Source of the DNA: Streptomyces sp. ADI96-02
GTDB lineage: Bacteria > Actinomycetota > Actinomycetes > Streptomycetales > Streptomycetaceae
Reading direction: 5' to 3'
Length of the DNA: 64,000 nucleotides
Assembly: GCF_003846185.1 (NCBI RefSeq)
Contig: NZ_ML123034.1
Span: 247,387 to 311,386 of the forward strand
Under the pieces are notes generated by a model. The model was not told the DNA's origin. It was given only the letters and a program-made list of their open reading frames with translations, and did no database searches. The position numbers and the translations under genes were made by a program. This document shows, in pieces, positions 27,751 through 36,025 of this stretch (position 1 is its first letter; each line of letters starts with the position of its first letter).

Positions 27751-29403
27751 TCAGGAGCGCCGGTCGCCGCCGAGGGCGTCGGAGACCAGGGCGCGCGCCT
27801 CCTCCTGTACCCGGGCCAGGTGGTCGGGGCCCTGGAAGCTCTCCGCGTACACCTTGTACACGTCCTCCGTGCCCGAGGGCCGGGCGGCGAACCAGGCGCT
27901 GTCCGTGCAGACCTTGAGGCCGCCGATCGGGGCGCCGTTGCCCGGGGCCTCGGTGAGCACCGCGGTGACCGGTTCCCCGGCCAGGGTGTCGGCCTTGACC
28001 TGTTCCGGGGAGAGCCGCGCCAGCACCGCCTTCTCCTCGCGGGTGGCGGGCGCGTCCACGCGGGCGTAGGCCGGGTCGCCGAAGCGGGAGGTGAGCTGGG
28101 CGTAGCGCTCGGAGGGGGTGGAGCCGGTGACGGCGGTGATCTCGGAGGCGAGCAGGGCCAGCAGGATGCCGTCCTTGTCCGTGGTCCAGACGCGGCCGTC
28201 GCGGCGCAGGAACGAGGCCCCGGCCGACTCCTCGCCGCCGAAGCCGAGGCTGCCGTCGAAGAGTCCGTCGACGAACCACTTGAAGCCCACCGGGACCTCC
28301 ACCAGGGTGCGGCCGAGGTCGTGCGCGACCCGGTCGATCATGGAGGAGGAGACCAGTGTCTTGCCGATGCCGGTGCCGGCGGGCCAGCCGTCGCGGTGGG
28401 TGTACAGGTAGTCGATGGCGACGGCCAGGTAGTGGTTCGGGTTCATCAGCCCGCCGTCCGGGGTGACGATGCCGTGCCGGTCGGCGTCGGCGTCGTTGCC
28501 GGTGGCGATGGCGTACGCGTCGCGCTGGGCGATCAGCGAGGCCATGGCGTACGGCGAGGAGCAGTCCATGCGGATCCTGCCGTCCCAGTCCAGCGTCATG
28601 AAGCGCCAGGTCGGGTCGGCGAGCGGATTGACCACGGTGAGATCGAGCCGGTGCCGTTCGGCGATCCGGCCCCAGTACGCCACGGAGGCTCCGCCGAGCG
28701 GGTCGGCGCCGATCCGCAGGCCCGCCTCGCGCACGGCGTCCAGGTCGAGCACGGAGGGCAGGTCGTCCACGTAGTCGCCGAGGAAGTCGTGCCGGCGGGT
28801 GGTGTCCGCGGCCAGCGCGCGGGCGTACGGGATGCGTCGGACCTCGCCGAGCCCGGCCTCGATCAGGGCGTTCGCCCGGTCCTGGATCCACGAGGTGGCG
28901 TCCGAGGCGGCCGGTCCGCCGTTCGGCGGGTTGTACTTGAAGCCGCCGTCGGCGGGCGGGTTGTGCGACGGGGTGACCACGATGCCGTCGGCCATGCCGC
29001 CGGTGCGGCCCCGGTTGTACGTCAGGACGGCGTGCGAGACGGCGGGCGTCGGGGTGTAGCCGTCGTCGCCGTCGATCAGGACGGTGACCCCGTTGGCGGC
29101 GAGCACCTCCAGGGCGGTGACCCGGGCCGGCTCGGACAGGGCGTGCGTGTCGGCTCCGAGGAACAGCGGCCCGTCGGTGCCCTGCCGGGACCGGTAGTCG
29201 CAGATGGCCTGGGTGGTGGCGGCGATGTGGTCGTCGTTGAACGCCGTCGCCAGGGCCGAGCCCCGGTGGCCGGAGGTGCCGAAGGCCACGCGCTGGTCCG
29301 GCTCGGCCGGATCGGGGTGGAGGGCGTAATAGGCGGTCACCAGCCGCGCCACGTCGACCAGGTCTGCGGACTGCGCCGGTTGCCCGGCCCGTTCGTGCAC
29401 CAT
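27751..29403 (-). CDS. pgm: Phosphoglucomutase (alpha-D-glucose phosphate-specific)
   Basis: 550 residues, the standard length. It interconverts glucose 1-P and glucose 6-P, linking glycolysis with glycogen, trehalose and cell-wall sugar nucleotides. The phosphoserine loop VVTPSHNPP, the metal loop [10 protein letters not shown], the sugar-binding GGEESAG and the phosphate-binding [10 protein letters not shown] are all intact. ATG at 29403. It is convergent with meaB and divergent from the PhyH cluster across 366 bases. Confidence 0.98.
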   Translation of the reverse strand: MVHERAGQPAQSADLVDVARLVTAYYALHPDPAEPDQRVAFGTSGHRGSALATAFNDDHIAATTQAICDYRSRQGTDGPLFLGADTHALSEPARVTALEVLAANGVTVLIDGDDGYTPTPAVSHAVLTYNRGRTGGMADGIVVTPSHNPPADGGFKYNPPNGGPAASDATSWIQDRANALIEAGLGEVRRIPYARALAADTTRRHDFLGDYVDDLPSVLDLDAVREAGLRIGADPLGGASVAYWGRIAERHRLDLTVVNPLADPTWRFMTLDWDGRIRMDCSSPYAMASLIAQRDAYAIATGNDADADRHGIVTPDGGLMNPNHYLAVAIDYLYTHRDGWPAGTGIGKTLVSSSMIDRVAHDLGRTLVEVPVGFKWFVDGLFDGSLGFGGEESAGASFLRRDGRVWTTDKDGILLALLASEITAVTGSTPSERYAQLTSRFGDPAYARVDAPATREEKAVLARLSPEQVKADTLAGEPVTAVLTEAPGNGAPIGGLKVCTDSAWFAARPSGTEDVYKVYAESFQGPDHLARVQEEARALVSDALGGDRRS

Positions 29404-29769
29404 CGGTTCTCCTCATGCGTCTCGTCTGCGTCGTCGGCCGGTCCCGTCCCGCTGGGCGGGCCGCCGTCCCGGGGGCGGACGATCACCCCGGTCCGTAGCC
29501 GATTCTGTCTCCTCGGCCGATCGCGGAGCCGCCGGCGCCGGCCGTGGCGCGCCCAGGTACCCCCGGTTCCCCCGGTGGCACAGGCCGTCTCGGCGACGTC
29601 CGGTGCCACGGCGCACCGGTCGCGTTCATGTCAGTTCCGGCCAACTCGCCGACCTTTGGCCAATGTCGGACAGCCAGGCGTGCGCCGCAGGTGAGCGGGA
29701 TAGAAAGGTCCCGCACATGGTCGGTGGACTTTTGACGACTTCTCTGCGAATAGGTGGGGGTTTCCTCGA
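29404..29769. other. Divergent intergenic region between pgm and the PhyH cluster
   Basis: 366 bases without a credible gene. Base composition falls from about 29600 onward. It holds a quasi-palindrome at 29650-29668 (CGAC, then TTGGCCAA at 29656-29663, then GTCG) that looks like a repressor operator, and a 6-base hairpin (GCGGGA at 29695-29700 with TCCCGC at 29709-29714). The PhyH start is preceded by GGTGGGGG. No clear -35/-10 pair was found. Confidence 0.5.
29650..29668. promoter_or_regulatory. Candidate operator palindrome
   Basis: A perfect 8-base core TTGGCCAA flanked by CGAC on the left and GTCG on the right, about 100 bases before the PhyH start codon. This symmetry is typical of dimeric repressor sites, but no regulator gene is adjacent. 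Confidence 0.35.
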
Positions 29770-30573
29770 ATGATCGGCTGCACGGACCTCGAGATACAGG
29801 TGAAGAACTTCCCTGAGCGCGGATTTCTCGTCCTGCCCGGATTCCTTCCCGGCACTCTGGTCGATCGCCTCATGCCCGAAGTGGACCGTTGGGTGGACAC
29901 CGGCCTGAGAAAGTTATCCATCGAGGCGTGTTCTTTATCGGAGGACGCCACTCCGCCGGCGGTCGAACTGGAGATGGCGGCTCACGCGGAGCTCGCCGCG
30001 TACCCGCCGCTCCTCGAACTCCTGGCGGACGAGAGCCTGCTGGGTCCCTCCTTCGTCTTCCACCATCTGCACAGCGACCGCCGGCCGCCCGGCGGGGCCG
30101 GCAAGAGCTGGCACCACGACTACGAACAGCGCCCGCAGCGGGACCGCGAGCTGCCGATGGTCCACGCGCTGCACTACATCGGCGGACTCCGGCCCGGCAT
30201 GGGCTCACTGGCCGTGCTGCCGGGATCGCACCTGCGGGTCGCCGAGAAGGACGAGATGAGCGCTCTGGGGACGGCACGGCAGCCCGGGGAGGAGGTCGTC
30301 GACGACCTGCCCCGCGGCTCCACCGTGCTTCTGCACTCGGCGCTCTTCCACACCCGCCGCGCGGCTCGCGGCCCCTCCGGCACAGGGCCCCGGTACATGG
30401 TGGACGCCTCGTACTGCCGCACCGGCGCGCCGTGGCCGCCCGTCAAGCCGTACTGGCGCGCCGTGCTGGCCGTCGGACGCACGCTGGAGCCGGCCCGGGG
30501 GCGGTGGCCCGAGCTCTTCTCCGACCGGCACTTCAGCCCGTACGCCCCCTCCGCCCGCAGGCCGTCGGCGTGA
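29770..30573 (+). CDS. Phytanoyl-CoA dioxygenase (PhyH) family oxygenase
   Basis: 267 residues. An Fe(II)/2-oxoglutarate oxygenase fold: the HxD pair of the metal triad in WHHDYEQ (H115, D117), PGSH loop near 151-154, and the distal histidine in VLLHSALFHTRR (H194, or H189), followed by an arginine that would bind 2-oxoglutarate. Enzymes of this family hydroxylate small molecules, including many antibiotics and ectoine. The next gene starts within its stop codon (GTGA). With the nearby aminotransferase and SDR it suggests tailoring in a small pathway; the substrate is unknown. Confidence 0.85.
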   Translation: MIGCTDLEIQVKNFPERGFLVLPGFLPGTLVDRLMPEVDRWVDTGLRKLSIEACSLSEDATPPAVELEMAAHAELAAYPPLLELLADESLLGPSFVFHHLHSDRRPPGGAGKSWHHDYEQRPQRDRELPMVHALHYIGGLRPGMGSLAVLPGSHLRVAEKDEMSALGTARQPGEEVVDDLPRGSTVLLHSALFHTRRAARGPSGTGPRYMVDASYCRTGAPWPPVKPYWRAVLAVGRTLEPARGRWPELFSDRHFSPYAPSARRPSA

Positions 30574-31169
30574 GGATCCTGGAAGCCGTCGGCTACGACG
30601 CGCTCATGCGCCGCTTCGGTCGGGAGCACCCCTACGACCCGTCCGACCGGGCCAACTCGAACGACGAGGCCGCCGCGCACGTCCTCGACGCCCAACGGGT
30701 CCTCGGCGGACGCTGGCACCGGGTCCTGCTGGAGGGGCCCGAGGTGCTCGACGTCGTCCTGCCGTGGCACCTGGGCGAGGGCGGCGGCGTCGAGCTGATT
30801 CCGCCGACCGGACTCACGGTGGCCGCCGCGGCGGCGCGGCTCGCGGCGCTCGACGCCACGTACGCGCACACCAATCCGCTCTGCGCGTACAAGCTGACGC
30901 GCCAGAAGGGGGCCCCGGCCCAGCCCCTGTATCTGAGCACCCGAGCGATGCCGACCCGGGACTACGCGGCGCTGACGGTCCGCGAGGGGCTGGTCCACCT
31001 CGACGGCCTGCACCGGATGCTGGCCTGGCACCGCGGCGGCCTGCTGGCGCCGGGCCGCTGGCTGGAGGCGTACGTCGCGGGGCTGCCGGGCGCGGGGCTA
31101 GCCCCGGCCGACGTAGGGCATGGAGCTCGGCATGATCAGGACGGACTGCATGTTGACCCCCGCCGGTAG
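30570..31169 (+). CDS. DUF6309-like protein of unknown function
   Basis: 199 residues from the GTG at 30570, overlapping the PhyH stop by GTGA, so the two are coupled. Sequence landmarks: ILEAVGYDALMRRFGREHPYD, LLEGPEVLDVVLPWHLGEGGG, PPTGLTVAAAAARLAALDATYA and VHLDGLHRMLAWHRGG. It agrees with my memory of a Streptomyces family (DUF6309) that travels with biosynthetic genes, but I cannot name a reaction. No membrane segment or signal. Its last 72 bases overlap the 3' end of the SDR gene on the other strand; the tail after VAGLPGAG may be unstructured. Confidence 0.72.
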   Translation: MRILEAVGYDALMRRFGREHPYDPSDRANSNDEAAAHVLDAQRVLGGRWHRVLLEGPEVLDVVLPWHLGEGGGVELIPPTGLTVAAAAARLAALDATYAHTNPLCAYKLTRQKGAPAQPLYLSTRAMPTRDYAALTVREGLVHLDGLHRMLAWHRGGLLAPGRWLEAYVAGLPGAGLAPADVGHGARHDQDGLHVDPRR

Positions 31170-31847
31170 CGCGGCCATCGCGCGGACGGTCTCGACGACG
31201 TGGCGCATGTCCATCGTCGGCTCGACCCGGAAGGAGCCGTCCGCCTGGCGCACCTCGGGCTGCGGCCGGTCCTGCGGTGTGACGTTGCCGATGTCGATCT
31301 GGCCGCAGGAGATGTCGTAGCGGCGGCCGTCCAGCGAGAGCGACCGGGTCAGCCCGGCCACGGCGTGCTTGGCCGCGGTGAAGGCGATCGAGTCGGGGCG
31401 GGGCGCCTGGGCGGACGGCGCACCGTTGTTGATGATCCGGCCGCCGCGCGGCGACTGGAGCCGCATCATGCGGAAAGCGGCCTGCGAGCAGAGGAAGGTG
31501 CCGGTGGCGATCGAGTCCATGACCCTGTGCCAGTCCTCGGCCCGCACCTCCTCGGTGGGGGTGTACGGCATGGTGTCGGCGGCGTTGTTGAACAGCAGGT
31601 CCAGCCGGCCGAACCGGTCGGCGACCTCGGCGAACAACGCGTCGACCTCGGCGGGCTCGGTGATGTCCGCCCGCACCGGCACGGCCCGGTCGCGGTCGGC
31701 GGCGGGCGCGAGCCGGGCCGTCTCCTCCAGCGCCGCCGGGCGCCGCCCGGTCAGCACGACCCTCCAGCCGTCGGCGAGCAGGCCCAGCGCGCAGGCCCTC
31801 CCCACACCGCTGCCCGCCCCGGTGACAACAGCCGTCCTCACACCCAT
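31098..31847 (-). CDS. Short-chain dehydrogenase/reductase with altered catalytic residues
   Basis: 249 residues from the ATG at 31847, preceded by AGAGGAAG. The Rossmann dinucleotide site is complete (VVTGAGSGVGRA) and the NNAAD structural motif is present. In the active-site block, however, the catalytic tyrosine position is Phe156 (IAFTAAK) while Lys160 is kept, and the position 13 residues earlier, where the catalytic serine belongs, is Ala143 (NGAPSA; Ser145 is two residues on). So it may bind NAD(P) without normal dehydrogenase activity, or use a different mechanism. Opposite strand to its cluster neighbours, overlapping the DUF6309-like gene by 72 bases. Confidence 0.88.
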   Translation of the reverse strand: MGVRTAVVTGAGSGVGRACALGLLADGWRVVLTGRRPAALEETARLAPAADRDRAVPVRADITEPAEVDALFAEVADRFGRLDLLFNNAADTMPYTPTEEVRAEDWHRVMDSIATGTFLCSQAAFRMMRLQSPRGGRIINNGAPSAQAPRPDSIAFTAAKHAVAGLTRSLSLDGRRYDISCGQIDIGNVTPQDRPQPEVRQADGSFRVEPTMDMRHVVETVRAMAALPAGVNMQSVLIMPSSMPYVGRG

Positions 31848-31937
31848 GGTGCGCACTTCCTCTCCGCGTGGGCCGACTCCTCGGCACATGGCTCTCGGAG
31901 CGTGTCCCACCGCCTTCCCACCCAAACAGGAGCAGCA

Positions 31938-33272
31938 ATGAATGGCTTCATCCCGGCACTGGGCGGTACCGACAGCAGCCGGTCCTGGTTCGAGCGGGCG
32001 CGGCACTCGCTGGCCGGCGGGATCAGTTCCTCCTCCCGGCTCACCTCCACCGGACCGCACCCGTACCCGCTGTACATGGCGAGCGGTTCGGGGGCCCGGA
32101 TCACGGACGTCGACGGCAACGAGTACGTCGACTACCTCATCTCGTACGGCAGCGCCGTCCTGGGCCACGCCTCGCCGCTGCTCACCGACGCGCTCACCCG
32201 CGTCCTGCACTCGGGGACGATGTTCGGCACGTGCAACGTCCCCGAGGTCGAACTGGCCGAGCTCATCTGCCGGATGGTGCCGTGCGCCGATCTCGTGCGG
32301 TTCGCCAACTCGGGCAGCGAGGCGGTGCAGGGAGCGGTGCGGGCGGCGCGCGGCTACACCGGGCGGTCCACGATCCTCAAGTTCGAGGGGCACTACCACG
32401 GCTGGAGCGACACCCTGGCCATCTCCAACCGGCCGTCCGCCGCCGAGGCCGGGCCCTACGCGACGCCGCGTTCCGTCCCGCACTCGCCCGGCATTCCGGC
32501 GGGCGTCGTCGACGACGTGGTGGTCTGTCCGTGGAACGACCCGGCGGCGCTGCGGGACGTCCTGGACGCCCACCCGGCGCCGGCGGCCGTGATCTGCGAG
32601 CCGATCGTCGCCAACAACGCCTGCACCATGCCCGATCCGGGCTATCTGGACCTGCTCCGGGAGGAGTGCACGGCACGCGACGTGGTGCTGATCTTCGACG
32701 AGGTGTGCACCGGGTTCCGTACCGGCCCCGGCGGGGCCCAGGCCCTCTTCGGCGTGCTGCCGGACATCGCGGTGTTCTCCAAGGCGCTCGGCGGCGGTCT
32801 GCCGATCGCGGCGTTCGCCGGCCGCCGGGCCGTGATGGAGCCGCTGGCACGCGGCGAAGTCAAGCACGGCGGCACCTACAACGCCTCGCCGCTGTGCGCG
32901 ACGGCCGCGCTCGTCACGCTCCGGGCGCTGAACGACCCCGCCGTCACCAAGCGCATCGACGAGACCGGCCGGCGTCTGATGGAGACCGTCCGCCGGGCGG
33001 CGCACGACAACCGGGTGCCCTGCGCGGTCCAGGGCGTCGGCGCGATGTTCCAGGTGGTCTTCTCCCCGGACGGCGCGCCCACCCGGCGCTACCGCGACCT
33101 GCTCGGCGTGGACGGGGGCCGGTACGACGCCTTCCGGCACGAACTGCTCAAGCGCGGCGTGCATTCCAACGCCTACGCCCTGGCGTGCTGGTTCGTCCCC
33201 GCCGTCGTCTCCGAGGACGACCTGTCCGCCACCTGCCGCGCCGTGGAGGAGGCGTTCGCCGCACTGAGGTGA
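31938..33272 (+). CDS. Class III aminotransferase, glutamate-1-semialdehyde aminomutase-like
   Basis: 444 residues from the ATG at 31938 after AGGAG. PLP fold type I: GGISSSSRL and the FANSGSEAVQGAVRAARGYTG cofactor region, EPIVANNA, IFDEVCTGFRTG, and the PLP lysine in FSKALGGGLPIAAFAGRR. It looks like HemL (glutamate 1-semialdehyde 2,1-aminomutase) but its position beside a PhyH oxygenase, a DUF6309-like protein and an SDR suggests an accessory role, such as moving an amino group in a secondary metabolite, rather than tetrapyrrole synthesis. Divergent from the SDR gene (90 bases between starts). Confidence 0.88.
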   Translation: MNGFIPALGGTDSSRSWFERARHSLAGGISSSSRLTSTGPHPYPLYMASGSGARITDVDGNEYVDYLISYGSAVLGHASPLLTDALTRVLHSGTMFGTCNVPEVELAELICRMVPCADLVRFANSGSEAVQGAVRAARGYTGRSTILKFEGHYHGWSDTLAISNRPSAAEAGPYATPRSVPHSPGIPAGVVDDVVVCPWNDPAALRDVLDAHPAPAAVICEPIVANNACTMPDPGYLDLLREECTARDVVLIFDEVCTGFRTGPGGAQALFGVLPDIAVFSKALGGGLPIAAFAGRRAVMEPLARGEVKHGGTYNASPLCATAALVTLRALNDPAVTKRIDETGRRLMETVRRAAHDNRVPCAVQGVGAMFQVVFSPDGAPTRRYRDLLGVDGGRYDAFRHELLKRGVHSNAYALACWFVPAVVSEDDLSATCRAVEEAFAALR

Positions 33273-33385
33273 CGGTGTATCACACGACGGCCGCCAGTCT
33301 CCGCCGCGCCGCGCGGCCCCTCCCGCGAGGCGAAGTGGCGTGCCAGGATGCGCGTTGCCCTGACCGCGTGGTGAACGGAGGACAT

Positions 33386-34153
33386 GTGAGAACGGTTTCG
33401 CTGATCCGCAAGGCGCCCCTGATCGTCGGCGGAGCCCTCGCGCTGGTCGTCTCCTCGGCCGGTACGGCTCTGGCGGCCCCGCCCCTCGCCCTGCCGGCGC
33501 AGGCGGACGAACTGGAGAGGACGTTCCAGCCGGCGTACGACTACGACAAGGACGGGTGCTACCCCACACCCGGCATCGGGCCGGACGGAACGCCGGCCCC
33601 GGGACTCAACACCTCGGGGGCCGTCAACGGCAGTTGCCGGGACGCCTCGGACCTGGCCAACACCAACGGCTACTCAAGGGCGTTGTGCAACAACGGCTGG
33701 TGCGCCGTCATGTACGAGCTCTACTTCGAGAAGGACCAGGCGGTGGCCGGGAGCGGCCTCGGCGGGCACCGGCACGACTGGGAGCACGTCATCGTGTGGG
33801 TGCAGAACGGCGAGGCGCAGTACGTCTCGACCTCGGCGCACGGAGGGTTCTCCACCTACCGGCGCGACCAGATCCGCTGGGAGGGCTCCCACCCCAAGAT
33901 CGTCTATCACAAGGACGGGGCGAGCACGCACTGCTTCCGGCCCGCGACCGCCAAGGACGACCCTCCGGAGAACCACCGCGGGACCTGGCAGTACCCGGCC
34001 CTGGTCGGCTGGAACGGGTATCCCCCGGGGATACGGGACAAGCTCGTGCAGGCGGACTTCGGCAAGGCCAACTTCGGCCTGAAGGACGGCAAGTTCACCG
34101 GCCATCTGGCCAAGGCCAAGCCGTCCGGCATCGCCTTCGACCCGAACGGCTGA
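33386..34153 (+). CDS. NEP1-like (NPP1 family) secreted protein
   Basis: 255 residues from GTG 33386 with GGAGGA upstream. A signal peptide (RTVSLIRKAPLIVGGALAL, then VVSSAGTALA, cleavage near residue 30) leads to a mature protein carrying the NLP heptapeptide GHRHDWE at about residues 127-133 exactly, plus the paired cysteines CNNGWC just before it. NLPs of oomycetes, fungi and bacteria bind plant glycosylinositol phosphorylceramides and are cytolytic; in Streptomyces the role is unclear and may be ecological. Alone in its transcription unit, with a hairpin downstream. Confidence 0.93.
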   Translation: MRTVSLIRKAPLIVGGALALVVSSAGTALAAPPLALPAQADELERTFQPAYDYDKDGCYPTPGIGPDGTPAPGLNTSGAVNGSCRDASDLANTNGYSRALCNNGWCAVMYELYFEKDQAVAGSGLGGHRHDWEHVIVWVQNGEAQYVSTSAHGGFSTYRRDQIRWEGSHPKIVYHKDGASTHCFRPATAKDDPPENHRGTWQYPALVGWNGYPPGIRDKLVQADFGKANFGLKDGKFTGHLAKAKPSGIAFDPNG

Positions 34154-34240
34154 CCGGAGAGCGGTGAGCCGGGAGGTGCGGCGCCCCGCCGTTCCTCCGC
34201 GTGCGGCGTGCCCGGCCGCCGCGCACCGCGACGCCCCTCC

Positions 34241-34278
34241 AGCGCCCCCGTCGTCCTGAGCGTTCCGGCGGGGGCGCT
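34241..34278 (+). terminator. Hairpin after the NLP gene
   Basis: A perfect 10-base stem AGCGCCCCCG (34241-34250) with CGGGGGCGCT (34269-34278), loop of 18 bases, about 90 bases after the NLP stop. Confidence 0.6.
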
Positions 34279-34872
34279 GCCGTGCCTCCGGCGCGATCCG
34301 GACCGCGCGGGGGCCCTTCCACCACAGGTCGGCAGAGCACCGCAAGACGGCGCGGTCAGCCGTAACTCGCATGATCCAGTGGCCGGATGTCCTCCCATCC
34401 GAGGAAATCGGCCACGGGATATCCCGGCGGTACGACGACAAACACGGGCGCGAACCGGGCCACACCCGCCGCCCCGGGACGTGCGTGACCGCAACAGAGC
34501 GTCGTGGCAAGGGCGTTGAGACGAACGCATACGCCGCTCGGTCCTCCGCAGTCGTGATCAGCCCTCCGGCCAGCGGACCAGGCGCGAGCCTGAGCGGACA
34601 CCGGAGCCGCGACCGCCTCCCGCGCGCCTTTGCGGAGCGCGGGCGAAACGCTCACGCGGAGCGAGCGGACGCGGATCTCCCGCGCGCGCTCCAGGACACC
34701 GCCCCTCGCGCCTCATTCGGTCCGGAACACGCCCTTGTCGCCGCCCCGGCGCGCGTCGAGTATTCGGCTCGTGCGGCAGCGAGCTCCCCGTCGACCCCCG
34801 GCGGCGGAAGGCCGCGCGACGCGGTCCGCCCACCCAGCGGACCGTGCCACCCCCACTCACTAAGGACTCGCC
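34279..34872. other. Long intergenic region before the protease gene
   Basis: About 590 bases. Frames on both strands lack coding-like composition, apart from a doubtful 35-residue minus-strand stretch (34356-34463, ending GWEDIRPLDHASYG). The segment 34360-34560 is less GC-rich. I found no confident promoter or structured RNA. The last bases (TAAGGACTCGCC) carry the AAGGA ribosome site of the protease. Confidence 0.5.
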
Positions 34873-35790
34873 TTGACCATCAAGCCCTTCTCGGTCCTCG
34901 CCCCCGCGACCAGACGCGCCCGTCTTCTCGCCGTGGCCGCGGGCCTCGCGTCCGCCGTCGCACTGGCCTCCCCCACAGCCGTCGCCCAGACCGTCCAGGA
35001 CACCGGGGCCACGGCCTCGCAACTCTCCGCCGCCTCCTCCGCGGTACGGGCCGCCGATGTCTCCGGCACCGCCTGGTACACCGACGCCGCGAGCGGCAAG
35101 ATCGTGGTCACGGCCGACACGACCGTCTCGGCCGCCGAGATCGCCACCATCAGGAAGTCGGTCGCGGACTCCGGCGCGAAGCTCAGCGTCGAGCGCACCA
35201 ACGGCAAGTTCAGCAAGCTCATCGCCGGCGGCGAGGCCATCTACACCGGCGGCGGCCGCTGTTCGCTCGGCTTCAACGTCCGCAGCGGCAGCACCTACTA
35301 CGCCCTCACCGCCGGGCACTGCACCAACATCGGCAGCACCTGGTACACCAACTCCGGGCAGACCACGGTGCTCGGATCCACGGCCGGCTCCAGCTTCCCC
35401 ACCAACGACTACGGTCTGATCCGCCACGCCAACCCCGCCGCCGCCGACGGCCGGGTCTACCTGTACAACGGCTCCTACCAGGACATCACGTCCGCCGCCA
35501 ACCCGACGGTCCGTCAGGCCGTCACGCGCAGCGGCAGCACCACCGGTGTGCGCACCGGCACCGTCACCGGACTCAACGCCACCGTGAACTACGGCAGCGG
35601 CCAGATCGTCTCCGGCCTCATCCAGACGAACGTCTGCGCCGAGCCCGGCGACAGCGGCGGCCCGCTCTTCGCCGGAAGCGTCGCTCTCGGCCTCACCTCC
35701 GGCGGCAGCGGCAACTGCACCTCCGGCGGCACCACCTTCTTCCAGCCCGTCGTGGAGGCACTGACCGCCTACGGCGTGAGCGTCTTCTGA
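34873..35790 (+). CDS. Streptogrisin-like secreted serine protease (S1/alpha-lytic type)
   Basis: 305 residues from a TTG start: the only in-frame candidate with AAGGA eight bases upstream. Signal peptide to about residue 38, then a short alpha-lytic-type pro-domain, and a mature enzyme probably beginning [12 protein letters not shown] near residue 117. The triad is complete: His149 (LTAGHCT), Asp179 (TNDYGL) and Ser261 (GDSGGPLF); cysteines form the expected pairs. The mature part closely resembles streptogrisins A/B (the [15 protein letters not shown] and GGTTFFQPV segments). It degrades external protein. The TTG start probably lowers translation. Confidence 0.96.
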   Translation: MTIKPFSVLAPATRRARLLAVAAGLASAVALASPTAVAQTVQDTGATASQLSAASSAVRAADVSGTAWYTDAASGKIVVTADTTVSAAEIATIRKSVADSGAKLSVERTNGKFSKLIAGGEAIYTGGGRCSLGFNVRSGSTYYALTAGHCTNIGSTWYTNSGQTTVLGSTAGSSFPTNDYGLIRHANPAAADGRVYLYNGSYQDITSAANPTVRQAVTRSGSTTGVRTGTVTGLNATVNYGSGQIVSGLIQTNVCAEPGDSGGPLFAGSVALGLTSGGSGNCTSGGTTFFQPVVEALTAYGVSVF

Positions 35791-35816
35791 CCTTCGCCGT
35801 TCAGCACAGCAGGCAC

Positions 35817-35845
35817 AGCGGGCCGCGCCGATGGCGCGGTCCGCT
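35817..35845 (+). terminator. Hairpin terminator after the protease gene
   Basis: AGCGGGCCGCGCC (35817-35829) pairs with 35833-35845 across a 3-base loop, 13 pairs with one G-U. It lies 27 bases after the stop. Confidence 0.75.
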
Positions 35846-36025
35846 GGTCCGTCGCGGGGCAGGCCACGCGGCGACGGATCCCCCGGGGCCTGCGGGCCCC
35901 GCCGGGCGGCCCTCCGGCCTTCGGGCAACCGAAATCGGGCCGGCCGCGTGATGATGGATGTGGGGCAGCGACCCGGCCGCACTCCGCAGGCACGGTCGAC
36001 CGGAGCCCCGGAAGGGGCGGTCGCC

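Noticed and set aside
31938..33272. Calling the aminotransferase hemL of tetrapyrrole synthesis
   Set aside because: Sequence similarity is clear, but the surrounding genes are not porphyrin genes and several Streptomyces carry such paralogues, so no symbol was given.
34356..34463. A 35-residue minus-strand frame ending GWEDIRPLDHASYG, with a GTG start after a GGGGCGGCGG stretch
   Set aside because: Third-position GC is only moderate, no family is recognised, and the SD is an accidental G-run. Noted as a possible small peptide only.
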